From assembly GCF_000211415.1 (NCBI RefSeq), contig NZ_GL890782.1, forward strand, positions 41,773 through 73,845: a DNA stretch of 32,073 nucleotides. Reading direction: 5' to 3'. Position 1 is the stretch's first letter. The number at the start of each line of letters is the position of its first letter. Both the position numbers and the translations under genes were made by a program. Source of the DNA: Enterobacter mori LMG 25706 (GTDB taxonomy: Bacteria > Pseudomonadota > Gammaproteobacteria > Enterobacterales > Enterobacteriaceae). Positions 18,272-27,992 of the stretch are shown here, in pieces. The notes beneath the pieces were generated by a model, which did not search any database, was not told the origin of the DNA, and saw only the letters and a program-made list of their open reading frames with translations.

Positions 18272-18811
18272 ATGTCCCGCACCGCATTAATCAATATTGA
18301 CACTCAGCAGTCATTTCATCATCGCGTGTACTGGCAGGAGGCCGATATTCCTGCCTTTCAGCAGGCCATGCTGGGGCTTATTGAAGGCTGCCAGTCGCGA
18401 AATATTCCGGTCGTTGATATTTTTCATGTAGATGAAGACGGTCCCTTCACCCTGGAAAGCGGCTATGTCAAACCGATGGCCTTTTTACGTCATCAGCCGG
18501 ATGTGGTTTTCCAGAAACACGTCCATAATGCCTTCACGGACACCGGGCTCGACCGCTGGCTGCGCGAGCGTGATATCAACCGACTGATAATCTGCGGCAT
18601 TCGCACTGAACAATGTTGTGAAACTACCGCACGTGTGGCCTCCGATCTGGGCTATGCTGTGACCTTTGTCAGCGAGGCCACGCTGACGTTCCCGATGACG
18701 TACAACGGAATTACCCTCAGCGCTGACGAACTGCGTCATCGCACCGAGACGGTGCTGGCCGGGCGTTTTGCCGAGATTAAAACGGTAGCGGAGACGCTGG
18801 AGTCACTGTAA
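18272..18811 (+). CDS. Isochorismatase-family cysteine hydrolase
   Basis: 179 residues from ATG 18272 with GAGGAG upstream. The fold family is recognisable from the Asp-Lys-Cys triad: Asp10 in NIDTQQSF, Lys82 in FQKHVHNAF and Cys115 in CGIRTEQCCETTARVA. Members include nicotinamidases, ureidoacrylate and biuret hydrolases and isochorismatases. The substrate cannot be read from the sequence. There is no signal peptide, so it is cytoplasmic. The stop overlaps the start of the next gene (TAATG), so the hydrolase and the GlxA/AraC-type regulator are translationally coupled. A hydrolase paired with such a regulator is a recurring arrangement, and the regulator probably controls this unit. The pair occupies the site of yiaA/yiaB of K-12. 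Confidence 0.88.
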   Translation: MSRTALINIDTQQSFHHRVYWQEADIPAFQQAMLGLIEGCQSRNIPVVDIFHVDEDGPFTLESGYVKPMAFLRHQPDVVFQKHVHNAFTDTGLDRWLRERDINRLIICGIRTEQCCETTARVASDLGYAVTFVSEATLTFPMTYNGITLSADELRHRTETVLAGRFAEIKTVAETLESL

Positions 18812-19731
18812 TGAGCATCGACGTCTGGTTCGTTATGTTGCCCGGGGTGCTGTCATTAGACATGACCGGCCCGGCAGAAACCTTTGTGCTGGCGGGCGAC
18901 GCGTTTCGCCTGCATTACATTGGCCCGCAGCCTGACGTTCAGACGTCGATTGGCCTGACGATGAGCGGCATTCAGCCGCTGCCGGAACGTCTGCCAGAAG
19001 GGAGTTTGCTTGTGCTACCGGGAGTCAGCGACTCCCACGTTCAGTTCTCAACCCCTCTGGCGCAGCAGATTCAGCACTGGCTGATGCGCCTGCAGCCGCA
19101 GATCCAGCGCCAGGACATCGCCGTGATGTGCGTCTGTTCTGGCGCGTTGCTGGCGGCAAAGTCGGGCTTGTTGAATAACCGGCAGTGCACCACGCATCAT
19201 GACGTCATTAGCCGCTTACGCGCCGCAGCCCCCACGGCGACGATTAAAGAGAACCGGATTTTCGTGCAGGACGAGAATATCTGGACCAGCGCAGGGATCA
19301 CGTCGGGTATCGATCTGGCGCTGCATATGATTAACCGCCTTTGTGGGCCAGAAAAAGCCATGGCCGTCGCGCGTGAGATGGTGGTCTGGTTCCGCCGCTC
19401 CGGGGACGATCCTCAGCTTTCACCCTGGTTACGCTACCGTAATCATCTTCACCCGGCGATCCACCGCGCGCAGGACGCCCTTACCGCTGAGCCGCAAAAA
19501 GCGTGGCAGATACCGGATATCGCCGCGCAGGCGCACGTCAGCCCACGCCATCTGACCCGGCTTTTTCAGGAACATTTAGGTATAAGCGTTCGGGATTACC
19601 TTGAGCAATTGCGTCTGGCCGTGGCCGAACAGTGGTTATTGCAGGGGCGTGGGGTGGAGCAGGCGTCGCTGGCGGCAGGGTTTTCCTCCCCGCGCCAGTT
19701 CCACCGTGCCCGGCAACGAATCGCTAACTAA
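18811..19731 (+). CDS. GlxA-family transcriptional regulator (DJ-1/PfpI plus AraC HTH)
   Basis: 306 residues. Residues about 3-170 form a DJ-1/PfpI-like domain: [16 protein letters not shown] at the N-terminus and the nucleophile-elbow-like segment [17 protein letters not shown] with Cys109. In this family the domain is thought to sense a ligand rather than act as an enzyme. Residues about 215-305 are an AraC-type DNA-binding domain with [20 protein letters not shown] and [17 protein letters not shown] as the two helix-turn-helices. The start codon overlaps the hydrolase stop by one base. The stop lies inside the 3' end of the convergent wecH, an 8-bp overlap. It probably regulates the hydrolase gene and itself. 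The effector is unknown. Confidence 0.88.
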   Translation: MSIDVWFVMLPGVLSLDMTGPAETFVLAGDAFRLHYIGPQPDVQTSIGLTMSGIQPLPERLPEGSLLVLPGVSDSHVQFSTPLAQQIQHWLMRLQPQIQRQDIAVMCVCSGALLAAKSGLLNNRQCTTHHDVISRLRAAAPTATIKENRIFVQDENIWTSAGITSGIDLALHMINRLCGPEKAMAVAREMVVWFRRSGDDPQLSPWLRYRNHLHPAIHRAQDALTAEPQKAWQIPDIAAQAHVSPRHLTRLFQEHLGISVRDYLEQLRLAVAEQWLLQGRGVEQASLAAGFSSPRQFHRARQRIAN

Positions 19732-20719
19732 CGAAGCGACGGGTATCTATTTTTTGCAACAGCATCGACAGCAATAAGCTCACGACCAGCGTGGCGGCAA
19801 AAATCCAGATAATATCCAGCAGCGGCCAGCTTTTGAGCTCAATCCCACGCGTGCGAAGAGCGTGGATCACCAGCGCGTGAAAACCGTAAATCCCCAGCGA
19901 GTGGCGCGAAATGAATCCCACCACGGGAAGCGGGCGTTCATTCAGCGTATTTTTGACGAGTATCAGCAGGGAGACGGCGCAGATAAAGACCATCGGGCCG
20001 CAGTACAGATACCAGGTATCGGCAAAATTCCCGCGCCACTTCAGCTCATAAAGCGTACCGCGCGAAATCACGATCACACCGATGATAAATAGCGCTCCAC
20101 AAAGCCAGTTCATACTCCGTTTTTGTGTATCCATCATGCCAATGGCGCGCCCCAGCATGCCGTAAAGCACGTAGTAGAAGGTATCGCCGTTGATATAGAG
20201 GTTCACCGGCAACCACTCAAATCCGTCAATTTTCTGCGAGACGGTATTGGGGTTTGCCACCACGCCAATCACTACCATCAGGGCCAGGAGCATTTTCCCG
20301 CTGACGTTCTTCACCTGTATCAGCGGGGAAACCAGGTAGATAACGATAATGGCGAAGAAGAACCACAGGTGATAGAAGATCGGTTTTTGCAGCACGTTTT
20401 TCAGCGAAAGTTCGGCGTTAATTGAGGTGAAAAGCGTGATATAGAGCAGCGCAACGGCGCTGTAGAAACCCAGGCATGACGCGATGCGGATAAAATGCCT
20501 CGGTTGCGCACTGCGTTCGCCAAAGAAGAGAAAGCCAGAAATCATAAAGAACAGCGGCACACTCACGCGGGAAGCGGAGTTAAGTATATTAGCGATATCC
20601 CAGTTAACGTGGCTGATGCTGTGCGCGTTAGTGACGTACCAGGCCGTCGTGTGGATCATCACCACCATCAGACAGGCTATTCCTCGCAGGTTATCAATCC
20701 AGTTAATTTTTGACGACAT
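19724..20719 (-). CDS. wecH: O-acetyltransferase WecH (enterobacterial common antigen)
   Basis: 331 residues, the same length as E. coli WecH (formerly YiaH), with strong similarity along its length. It is an integral membrane acyltransferase-3 family protein with about ten hydrophobic helices. Motifs include [19 protein letters not shown], whose histidine is typical of the family active site, and [20 protein letters not shown]. In K-12 it adds O-acetyl groups to the GlcNAc residues of enterobacterial common antigen. GAGGAA precedes the ATG at 20719. Its last 8 bp overlap the convergent regulator gene. It diverges from ysaB. Confidence 0.94.
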   Translation of the reverse strand: MSSKINWIDNLRGIACLMVVMIHTTAWYVTNAHSISHVNWDIANILNSASRVSVPLFFMISGFLFFGERSAQPRHFIRIASCLGFYSAVALLYITLFTSINAELSLKNVLQKPIFYHLWFFFAIIVIYLVSPLIQVKNVSGKMLLALMVVIGVVANPNTVSQKIDGFEWLPVNLYINGDTFYYVLYGMLGRAIGMMDTQKRSMNWLCGALFIIGVIVISRGTLYELKWRGNFADTWYLYCGPMVFICAVSLLILVKNTLNERPLPVVGFISRHSLGIYGFHALVIHALRTRGIELKSWPLLDIIWIFAATLVVSLLLSMLLQKIDTRRFVS

Positions 20720-20902
20720 CAGTTCCTCTTATTCCCTGTAAATAGAGTGTGACTGCGATTAGGGTAAAGTTTTCCCTTGGAAAATTCTGAGTTTAACTCG
20801 CGTAACTTGTACGAGGAGCGCGAGATTCGCAGAATGACGCACCATAATCTATAAAAGCGTTGATATTAAAAATAACAGCCACTGACCAGGGCGGTAATAA
20901 AA
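20720..20902. promoter_or_regulatory. wecH-ysaB divergent intergenic region
   Basis: 183 bp with several small dyads: TTTTCC/GGAAAA at 20770-20784, GAGTT-T-AACTC at 20789-20799, and CTCGCG/CGCGAG at 20797-20824. CATAAT at 20843-20848 could be a -10 for ysaB, but no good -35 is present. No gene is visible. Confidence 0.35.
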
Positions 20903-21208
20903 ATGATGATGAAGCGTGTGGCGTCACTCTTTCTGCTACTCATACTGGCGGGGCGCAGCGCCTCAAAGGACGTGCCTGAACAAAAAGCACAGCAGGGGAA
21001 AATCAGCCCTGAACGTTCGCTGAATATGGAGCAGTTCTGCAAAGACCAGGCGGCTCACCGCTATAATTCCGAGGTGCAGAAAATTACGGTTAACGGATTT
21101 GAGCGCTTTCAGGGGAGCTATGAGCTAAAAGGCTATACTGCGCGTAAAGAAGGCTTTGTCTGTTCTTTTGACGCGGACGGCCAGTTTTTACATCTCTCGA
21201 TGCGCTAA
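20903..21208 (+). CDS. ysaB: YsaB family small exported protein, lipobox cysteine lost
   Basis: 101 residues, clearly the counterpart of E. coli YsaB (99 residues), an uncharacterised predicted lipoprotein. The conserved part is LNMEQFCKDQAAHRYN, then GFERFQGSYELKGYT and FVCSFDADGQFLHLSMR at the C-terminus. The N-terminus (three Met, Lys-Arg, then VASLFLLLILAG) is a signal peptide. Where K-12 has GCS, the lipobox cysteine, this sequence reads GRS: codon CGC at 20953-20955 instead of TGC. No other cysteine is near. The product may therefore be a soluble or anchored secreted protein, perhaps cut after SAS, unless the base is a sequencing error. Two remaining cysteines could form a disulfide. 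Any of three consecutive ATGs could be the start. Confidence 0.85.
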   Translation: MMMKRVASLFLLLILAGRSASKDVPEQKAQQGKISPERSLNMEQFCKDQAAHRYNSEVQKITVNGFERFQGSYELKGYTARKEGFVCSFDADGQFLHLSMR

Positions 21209-21368
21209 TCTGCTCGTATAATCAGCAGCCACAATGCCCTGGCGTTCTGGCTGTGCGCCTTATTCCCCAATTTATCTTAAACAACCCCGTTTCGTACTGT
21301 ATATCTTGCAGCCAGCGGGTATACTGATCCCTTCCATTTAAAACCACACGTATCCAGCACGAAATACT
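21209..21368 (+). promoter_or_regulatory. glyQS upstream region
   Basis: 160 bp between ysaB and glyQ. A perfect TATAAT occurs at 21217-21222 and a TATACT at 21320-21325. Neither has a recognisable -35 at 16-18 bp, so the glyQS promoter is not settled. The segment 21226-21253 can form a loose CAGCCA/TGGCTG hairpin. I see no T-box, as expected for a gamma-proteobacterium. Confidence 0.35.
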
Positions 21369-22280
21369 ATGCAAAAGTTTGATACCAAGACCTTCCAGGG
21401 CCTGATCCTGACCTTACAGGATTACTGGGCTCGTCAGGGCTGCACCATTGTTCAACCTTTGGACATGGAAGTTGGCGCAGGCACCTCGCACCCAATGACC
21501 AGCTTACGCGCGTTGGGGCCGGAGCCAATGGCGACCGCGTATGTGCAGCCTTCCCGTCGTCCTACCGATGGCCGTTACGGCGAAAACCCGAACCGTCTGC
21601 AGCACTACTATCAGTTCCAGGTGGTGATTAAGCCATCACCAGACAACATTCAGGAACTGTACCTCGGGTCGCTGAAAGAGCTGGGTATGGACCCGACCAT
21701 TCACGACATTCGTTTCGTGGAAGATAACTGGGAAAACCCAACGCTGGGTGCCTGGGGTCTGGGCTGGGAAGTGTGGCTGAACGGCATGGAAGTGACGCAG
21801 TTCACTTACTTCCAGCAGGTTGGCGGTCTGGAATGTAAACCAATCACCGGTGAAATCACCTACGGTCTGGAACGTCTGGCCATGTATATTCAGGGCGTAG
21901 ACAGCGTTTACGACCTGGTCTGGAGCGATGGCCCGCTGGGTAAAACCACCTACGGCGACGTGTTCCATCAGAACGAAGTGGAGCAATCCACCTATAACTT
22001 CGAATACGCGGACGTGGACTTCCTGTTCACCTGCTTCGAGCAGTACGAGAAAGAAGCGCAGCAGCTGCTGGCGCTGGAGACTCCGCTGCCGCTGCCTGCC
22101 TACGAGCGTATTCTGAAGGCCGCCCACAGCTTCAACCTGCTGGACGCCCGCAAAGCCATCTCCGTGACTGAACGTCAGCGCTACATTCTGCGTATTCGTA
22201 CCCTGACCAAAGCCGTTGCAGAAGCTTACTATGCGTCCCGTGAAGCCCTTGGCTTCCCGATGTGCAACCGAAACAAATAA
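21369..22280 (+). CDS. glyQ: Glycine--tRNA ligase alpha subunit
   Basis: 303 residues, the same length as E. coli GlyQ, and highly conserved. It is the class II catalytic subunit of the bacterial alpha2beta2 glycyl-tRNA synthetase, which binds glycine and ATP and forms glycyl-adenylate. The start [20 protein letters not shown] and the segments [51 protein letters not shown] and [13 protein letters not shown] contain the motif 1-3 elements of this enzyme type. It is followed 9 bp later by glyS, with which it forms an operon. Gene and neighbours upstream (ysaB, wecH) are as in K-12. Confidence 0.98.
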   Translation: MQKFDTKTFQGLILTLQDYWARQGCTIVQPLDMEVGAGTSHPMTSLRALGPEPMATAYVQPSRRPTDGRYGENPNRLQHYYQFQVVIKPSPDNIQELYLGSLKELGMDPTIHDIRFVEDNWENPTLGAWGLGWEVWLNGMEVTQFTYFQQVGGLECKPITGEITYGLERLAMYIQGVDSVYDLVWSDGPLGKTTYGDVFHQNEVEQSTYNFEYADVDFLFTCFEQYEKEAQQLLALETPLPLPAYERILKAAHSFNLLDARKAISVTERQRYILRIRTLTKAVAEAYYASREALGFPMCNRNK

Positions 22281-22289
22281 GAGGCGGCC

Positions 22290-24359
22290 ATGTCTGAAAA
22301 AACTTTCCTGGTGGAAATCGGCACCGAAGAGCTGCCACCAAAAGCCCTGCGCAGCCTGGCTGAGTCTTTTGCTGCGAACGTGACCGCCGAGCTGGATAAC
22401 GCTGGCCTGGCACACGGTAAAATTGAATGGTTTGCTGCACCGCGTCGTCTGGCGCTGAAAGTGGCAAATCTGGCGGCGTCTCAGCCGGATCGTGAAGTGG
22501 AAAAACGTGGCCCGGCCATTGCTCAGGCGTTCGACGCGGAAGGCAAACCGAGCAAAGCGGCAGAAGGTTGGGCGCGTGGTTGCGGCATCACCGTTGACCA
22601 GGCCGAGCGTCTGACCACCGACAAAGGCGAGTGGCTGCTGTATCGTGCACATGTGAAAGGCGAAAGCGCGGAAGCGCTGCTGCCGGACATGATCGCGACC
22701 TCACTGGCTAAGCTGCCAATTCCTAAGCTGATGCGCTGGGGCGCGTCCGACGTGCACTTCGTGCGTCCGGTTCCCACCGTGACCCTGCTGCTGGGCGATG
22801 CCGTTATTCCTGCCACCATTCTGGGCGTGGCGTCCGATCGCGTGATCCGCGGCCACCGCTTTATGGGCGAGCCGGAGTTCACCATCGACAATGCCGACCA
22901 GTACCCGCAGATTCTGCTGGAGCGCGGTAAAGTCATTGCCGACTACGAACAGCGTAAAGCCAAAATCAAAGCGGACGCGGAAGAAGCGGCACGCCAGATT
23001 GGCGGTAACGCCGACCTGAGCGAAAGCTTGCTGGAAGAAGTGACCTCTCTGGTGGAATGGCCAGTTGTGCTGACCGCGAAGTTCGAAGAGAAATTCCTGG
23101 CCGTTCCGGCTGAAGCGCTGGTCTACACCATGAAGGGTGACCAGAAGTACTTCCCGGTATACGCCAACGACGGCAAGCTGCTGCCAAACTTCATCTTCGT
23201 GGCGAACATCGAATCGAAAGATCCGATCCAGATTATCTCCGGTAACGAGAAAGTGGTGCGCCCACGTCTGGCGGATGCGGAGTTCTTCTTCAATACCGAC
23301 CGTAAAAAGCGTCTGGAAGATAACCTGCCGCGCCTGCAGACCGTGCTGTTCCAGCAGCAGCTGGGCACGCTGCGCGACAAAACCGACCGCATTGCGGAGC
23401 TGTCCGGCTGGATCGCCCGTGAAATCGGTGCAGACGTCAACCACGCAACGCGTGCTGGCCTGCTGTCCAAGTGCGACCTGATGACCAACATGGTGTTCGA
23501 ATTTACCGACACCCAGGGCGTGATGGGCATGCACTACGCGCGTCACGATGGCGAAGCGGAAGACGTGGCTGTGGCTCTGAACGAGCAGTATCAGCCGCGC
23601 TTTGCGGGTGACGATCTGCCGTCCAACCCGGTTGCCTGCGCCGTGGCGATTGCCGATAAGATGGACACCCTGGCGGGTATCTTTGGTATTGGCCAGCATC
23701 CAAAAGGCGACAAGGACCCGTTCGCGCTGCGTCGTGCCGCGCTGGGCGTGCTGCGTATCATCGTTGAGAAGAACCTGAACCTCGATCTGCAGACCCTGAC
23801 TGAAGAAGCGGTGCGTCTGTACGGCGATAAGCTGACCAACGCGAAGGTCGTGGATGATGTCATCGACTTTATGCTCGGTCGTTTCCGCGCGTGGTATCAG
23901 GATGAAGGCTACACCGTTGACACCATTCAGGCGGTGCTGGCGCGTCGTCCGACCCGTCCGGCTGATTTCGATGCGCGCATGAAGGCGGTGTCCCACTTCC
24001 GTACCCTGGAAGCGGCATCAGCCCTGGCTGCGGCCAACAAGCGTGTATCCAATATCCTGGCGAAATCCGACGAGACGCTGAACGAGCGTGTTAACGCTGC
24101 AACTCTGAAAGAGCCGGAAGAGATTGCCCTGGCGACGCAGGTTGTGGTGCTGCGCGACAAGCTCGAGCCGTACTTTGCGGAAGGTCGCTACCAGGAAGCG
24201 CTGGTGGAGCTGGCGGAACTGCGTGACGTTATCGACGCCTTCTTCGAGAAAGTGATGGTGAACGTGGAAGATAAAGATCTGCGTATTAACCGTCTCTCAA
24301 TGCTCGAGAAACTGCGCGAGCTGTTCCTGCGCGTGGCGGATATTTCGCTGCTGCAGTAA
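22290..24359 (+). CDS. glyS: Glycine--tRNA ligase beta subunit
   Basis: 689 residues, the same length as E. coli GlyS. It is the tRNA-recognition subunit of the tetrameric glycyl-tRNA synthetase. The start [20 protein letters not shown] is characteristic. The central part holds an HD-like domain ([21 protein letters not shown]) and the C-terminal helical anticodon-binding-like domain ends [12 protein letters not shown] lies upstream of the ATG, 9 bp after glyQ, so translation is coupled. Very strong codon bias matches high expression. A double terminator follows, then the convergent fadA, which is not its neighbour in K-12. Confidence 0.98.
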   Translation: MSEKTFLVEIGTEELPPKALRSLAESFAANVTAELDNAGLAHGKIEWFAAPRRLALKVANLAASQPDREVEKRGPAIAQAFDAEGKPSKAAEGWARGCGITVDQAERLTTDKGEWLLYRAHVKGESAEALLPDMIATSLAKLPIPKLMRWGASDVHFVRPVPTVTLLLGDAVIPATILGVASDRVIRGHRFMGEPEFTIDNADQYPQILLERGKVIADYEQRKAKIKADAEEAARQIGGNADLSESLLEEVTSLVEWPVVLTAKFEEKFLAVPAEALVYTMKGDQKYFPVYANDGKLLPNFIFVANIESKDPIQIISGNEKVVRPRLADAEFFFNTDRKKRLEDNLPRLQTVLFQQQLGTLRDKTDRIAELSGWIAREIGADVNHATRAGLLSKCDLMTNMVFEFTDTQGVMGMHYARHDGEAEDVAVALNEQYQPRFAGDDLPSNPVACAVAIADKMDTLAGIFGIGQHPKGDKDPFALRRAALGVLRIIVEKNLNLDLQTLTEEAVRLYGDKLTNAKVVDDVIDFMLGRFRAWYQDEGYTVDTIQAVLARRPTRPADFDARMKAVSHFRTLEAASALAAANKRVSNILAKSDETLNERVNAATLKEPEEIALATQVVVLRDKLEPYFAEGRYQEALVELAELRDVIDAFFEKVMVNVEDKDLRINRLSMLEKLRELFLRVADISLLQ

Positions 24360-24362
24360 TGC

Positions 24363-24387
24363 AAAAAACCCGCCCCTGACAGGCGGG
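24363..24387 (-). terminator. Terminator of fadBA (minus strand)
   Basis: Read on the minus strand, CCCGCC (24387-24382) pairs with GGCGGG (24374-24369) across a 7-nt loop and is followed by six T (24368-24363). It ends transcripts coming from fadA. Confidence 0.8.
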
Positions 24388-24408
24388 AAGAACGGCAACT
24401 AAACTCAT

Positions 24409-24438
24409 GCCGGGCTGCAAAAGCAGCCCGGCTTTTTT
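24409..24438 (+). terminator. Terminator of glyQS (plus strand)
   Basis: A perfect 10-bp stem GCCGGGCTGC (24409-24418) with GCAGCCCGGC (24423-24432), an AAAA tetraloop and six T (24433-24438). It is a textbook intrinsic terminator 50 bp past the glyS stop. Confidence 0.95.
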
Positions 24439-24439
24439 A

Positions 24440-25612
<1,173 letters not shown>

Positions 25613-27802
25613 TTAAGCCGTTTTCAGTTCGCCAACCGGACGGGCTGGCTCAACTGCTGGATAGTAGGGTTCATTATGGCGCGCTTTGTTACGCAGACCT
25701 TCCGGCACCTCATAAAGCGGGCCAAGGTGCTGGTACTGCTGAACCATATCGAGATAGCGGGCGCTGCCGAGTGTATCCAGCCAGCGGAACGCGCCGCCGT
25801 GGAACGGGGGGAAGCCAAGGCCGTACACCAACGCCATATCCGCTTCTGCCGGGCTGGCGATGATGCCTTCTTCCAGGCAACGCACCACTTCGTTAATCAT
25901 CGGGATCATCATCCGGGCGATGATTTCATCGTCGGTGAAATCGCGTTTTGGCTGACTGACGTCGTCCAGCAGACCATCCACCGCCGGATCTTCTTCTTTC
26001 TTCGGTTTGCCTTTGCTGTCTTCTTTATAGCGCCAGAAGCCCAGGCCGTTTTTCTGACCGAAGCGGTTAGCGTCGAACAGCGCGTCAATCGCGTCGCGAT
26101 AGTCTTTCTGCATGCGCTGCGGGAAGCCTGCCGCCATCACCGCCTGCGCGTGATGGGCGGTATCAATGCCGACCACGTCCAACAGATACGCCGGGCCCAT
26201 CGGCCAGCCGAACTGTTTTTCCATCACTTTGTCGATTTTGCGGAAGTCCGCGCCGTCGCGCAGCAGCTGGCTGAAGCCTGCAAAGTACGGGAAGAGTACG
26301 CGGTTAACGAAGAAGCCCGGGCAGTCGTTCACCACGATCGGGGTTTTGCCCATCTTGCTCGCCCACGCCACCACTTTGGCGATGGTTTCGTCAGAGGTTT
26401 TTTCCCCACGGATCACTTCGACCAGCGGCATACGGTGTACCGGGTTGAAGAAGTGCATGCCGCAGAAGTTTTCCGGGCGCTTCAGTACGCTCGCCAGTTC
26501 GCCAATCGGAATAGTGGAGGTGTTAGAAGCCAGCACGGTGCCTGGACGAACCTTGTCTTCCGTTTCGGCCAGCACCGCTTTTTTGACTTTCGGATTCTCA
26601 ACGACCGCTTCAACCACCACGTCCACACGGTCAAAACCGCTGTACTCCAGCACCGGCTGAATGGTGGAGATCACGCCTGCGAGCTTCAGCCCGTCAATTT
26701 TTCCGCGCTCCAGCTGTTTATTCAACAGCTTGGCCGCTTCGGTCATGCCGAGCGTCAGGGATTTCTCGTTGATGTCCTTCATCACCACCGGCACGCCTTT
26801 CCATGCCGACTGGTAAGCGATGCCGCCACCCATAATGCCTGCACCGAGCACCGCCGCGTGTTTTGGCGTCTCAACGTTTTTGGTCAGCTGTTTGGCTTTA
26901 CCTTTCACGAACTGATCGTTAAGGAAGATACCGACCAGCGCGCGGGCTTCATTGGTGTGCGCCAGCGGGACAAAGCTCTGATTTTCGAGCTTCAGGGCTT
27001 CGTCGCGGCCGAAGCGGGCTGCGGCTTCAATGGTTTTCACCGCCGTGATCGGCGCCGGGTAGTGTTTACCCGCCGTCTGCATCACCATGCCTTTAGCGAT
27101 GGTGAAGCTCATGGTGGCTTCAATTTTGCTGAGCTTTAACGGTTCCAGCTTCGGCTGGCGTTTGGCTTTCCAGTCGAGGTCGCCATTGATGGCCTGACGG
27201 AGGATGGCGATAGCACCTTCAATCAGTTTTTCAGGCTTAACCACGCCGTCCACCAGGCCGATTTTCTGCGCCTGTTCTGCGCCGACATCTTTACCCGCGG
27301 CAATGATCTCCAGCGCGCTGTCGGCACCCAGCATGCGCGGCATACGCACGGAGCCGCCAAAGCCCGGCATGATGCCCAGCTTGGTTTCCGGCAGGCCGAT
27401 GCGCAGATCCGGCGTGGCGAGACGGTAATCGGTGGCTAATACACATTCACAGCCGCCGCCCAGCGCGTAGCCGTTCACGGCGGAGATCGTTGGGACAGGC
27501 AGATCTTCCAGACGATTAAAGACGCTGTTGGCAAAGTGTAGCCACTGGCTCAGCTGTTCTTCAGGCACCAGGAAAAGCGAGAGAAATTCGGTGATATCGG
27601 CACCGACAATAAAGGCCGCTTTGTTCGAACGCAGCAGCAGCCCTTTTAATTCAGGTTGTTTTTCAAGAACATCCAGCGCCTGGCCAAGACTGGCCACCGT
27701 CGCGGTATCAAGCTTATTCACTGAGCCGGGGGCATCGAACACCAGTTCGGCAATGCCATCTTCCAGCCAGTTGAGGTACAGGGTGTCGCCTTTGTAAAGC
27801 AT
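25613..27802 (-). CDS. fadB: Fatty-acid oxidation complex alpha subunit
   Basis: 729 residues from the ATG at 27802 (AGGAG upstream), the same length as E. coli FadB. Residues 1-190 form the enoyl-CoA hydratase/isomerase domain with the catalytic glutamates Glu119 (GGGCECVLA) and Glu139 (GLPETKLG). Residues from about 310 form the 3-hydroxyacyl-CoA dehydrogenase, with the NAD loop [13 protein letters not shown] and the catalytic histidine in [16 protein letters not shown]. The C-terminal domain includes [16 protein letters not shown]. With FadA it makes the tetrameric trifunctional complex for beta-oxidation in the cytoplasm. A FadR operator lies 27-43 bp upstream of the start, so it should be repressed by FadR until long-chain acyl-CoA appears. 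Confidence 0.98.
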   Translation of the reverse strand: MLYKGDTLYLNWLEDGIAELVFDAPGSVNKLDTATVASLGQALDVLEKQPELKGLLLRSNKAAFIVGADITEFLSLFLVPEEQLSQWLHFANSVFNRLEDLPVPTISAVNGYALGGGCECVLATDYRLATPDLRIGLPETKLGIMPGFGGSVRMPRMLGADSALEIIAAGKDVGAEQAQKIGLVDGVVKPEKLIEGAIAILRQAINGDLDWKAKRQPKLEPLKLSKIEATMSFTIAKGMVMQTAGKHYPAPITAVKTIEAAARFGRDEALKLENQSFVPLAHTNEARALVGIFLNDQFVKGKAKQLTKNVETPKHAAVLGAGIMGGGIAYQSAWKGVPVVMKDINEKSLTLGMTEAAKLLNKQLERGKIDGLKLAGVISTIQPVLEYSGFDRVDVVVEAVVENPKVKKAVLAETEDKVRPGTVLASNTSTIPIGELASVLKRPENFCGMHFFNPVHRMPLVEVIRGEKTSDETIAKVVAWASKMGKTPIVVNDCPGFFVNRVLFPYFAGFSQLLRDGADFRKIDKVMEKQFGWPMGPAYLLDVVGIDTAHHAQAVMAAGFPQRMQKDYRDAIDALFDANRFGQKNGLGFWRYKEDSKGKPKKEEDPAVDGLLDDVSQPKRDFTDDEIIARMMIPMINEVVRCLEEGIIASPAEADMALVYGLGFPPFHGGAFRWLDTLGSARYLDMVQQYQHLGPLYEVPEGLRNKARHNEPYYPAVEPARPVGELKTA

Positions 27803-27828
27803 GTCAGTCTCCTGAATCCAGCAAGTGG

Positions 27829-27845
27829 ATCTGGTCATACCAGAT
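27829..27845. promoter_or_regulatory. FadR operator of fadBA
   Basis: ATCTGGT-CAT-ACCAGAT is a 17-bp site with perfect 7-bp arms. It matches the known fadB FadR operator of E. coli except in the central bases. It lies between the fadB start and an AT-rich stretch (27860-27900) that should contain the fadB promoter, so FadR would sit just downstream of the transcription start. Confidence 0.92.
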
Positions 27846-27992
27846 GAGACGGAGTGTGGAATTTATGTTAATAAAATGCAAATTTATCATTAAGAAATTG
27901 CTGCATTGATCACGGTCGGTGGAAATCACGCAGCCGGAGTGAGGTGTGCTAAGATGCGATGACTTGAGGTCAAAAAAACGAAAGGAAGAATG

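Noticed and set aside
21636..23996. Long open frames on the minus strand opposite glyQ and glyS (338 and 431 codons)
   Set aside because: They are antisense to two highly conserved tRNA-synthetase genes; composition follows from the sense codon bias and no start signal supports them.
24360..24439. Mobile element or attachment site at the glyS-fadA junction
   Set aside because: The gap contains only two terminator hairpins; I see no transposase, target duplication, tRNA end or terminal inverted repeat.
25676..27139. Long open frame (487 codons) on the plus strand opposite fadB
   Set aside because: It is the antisense shadow of a GC-rich, strongly codon-biased gene; it has no ribosome site or family resemblance and is rich in His/Arg/Phe as such shadows are.
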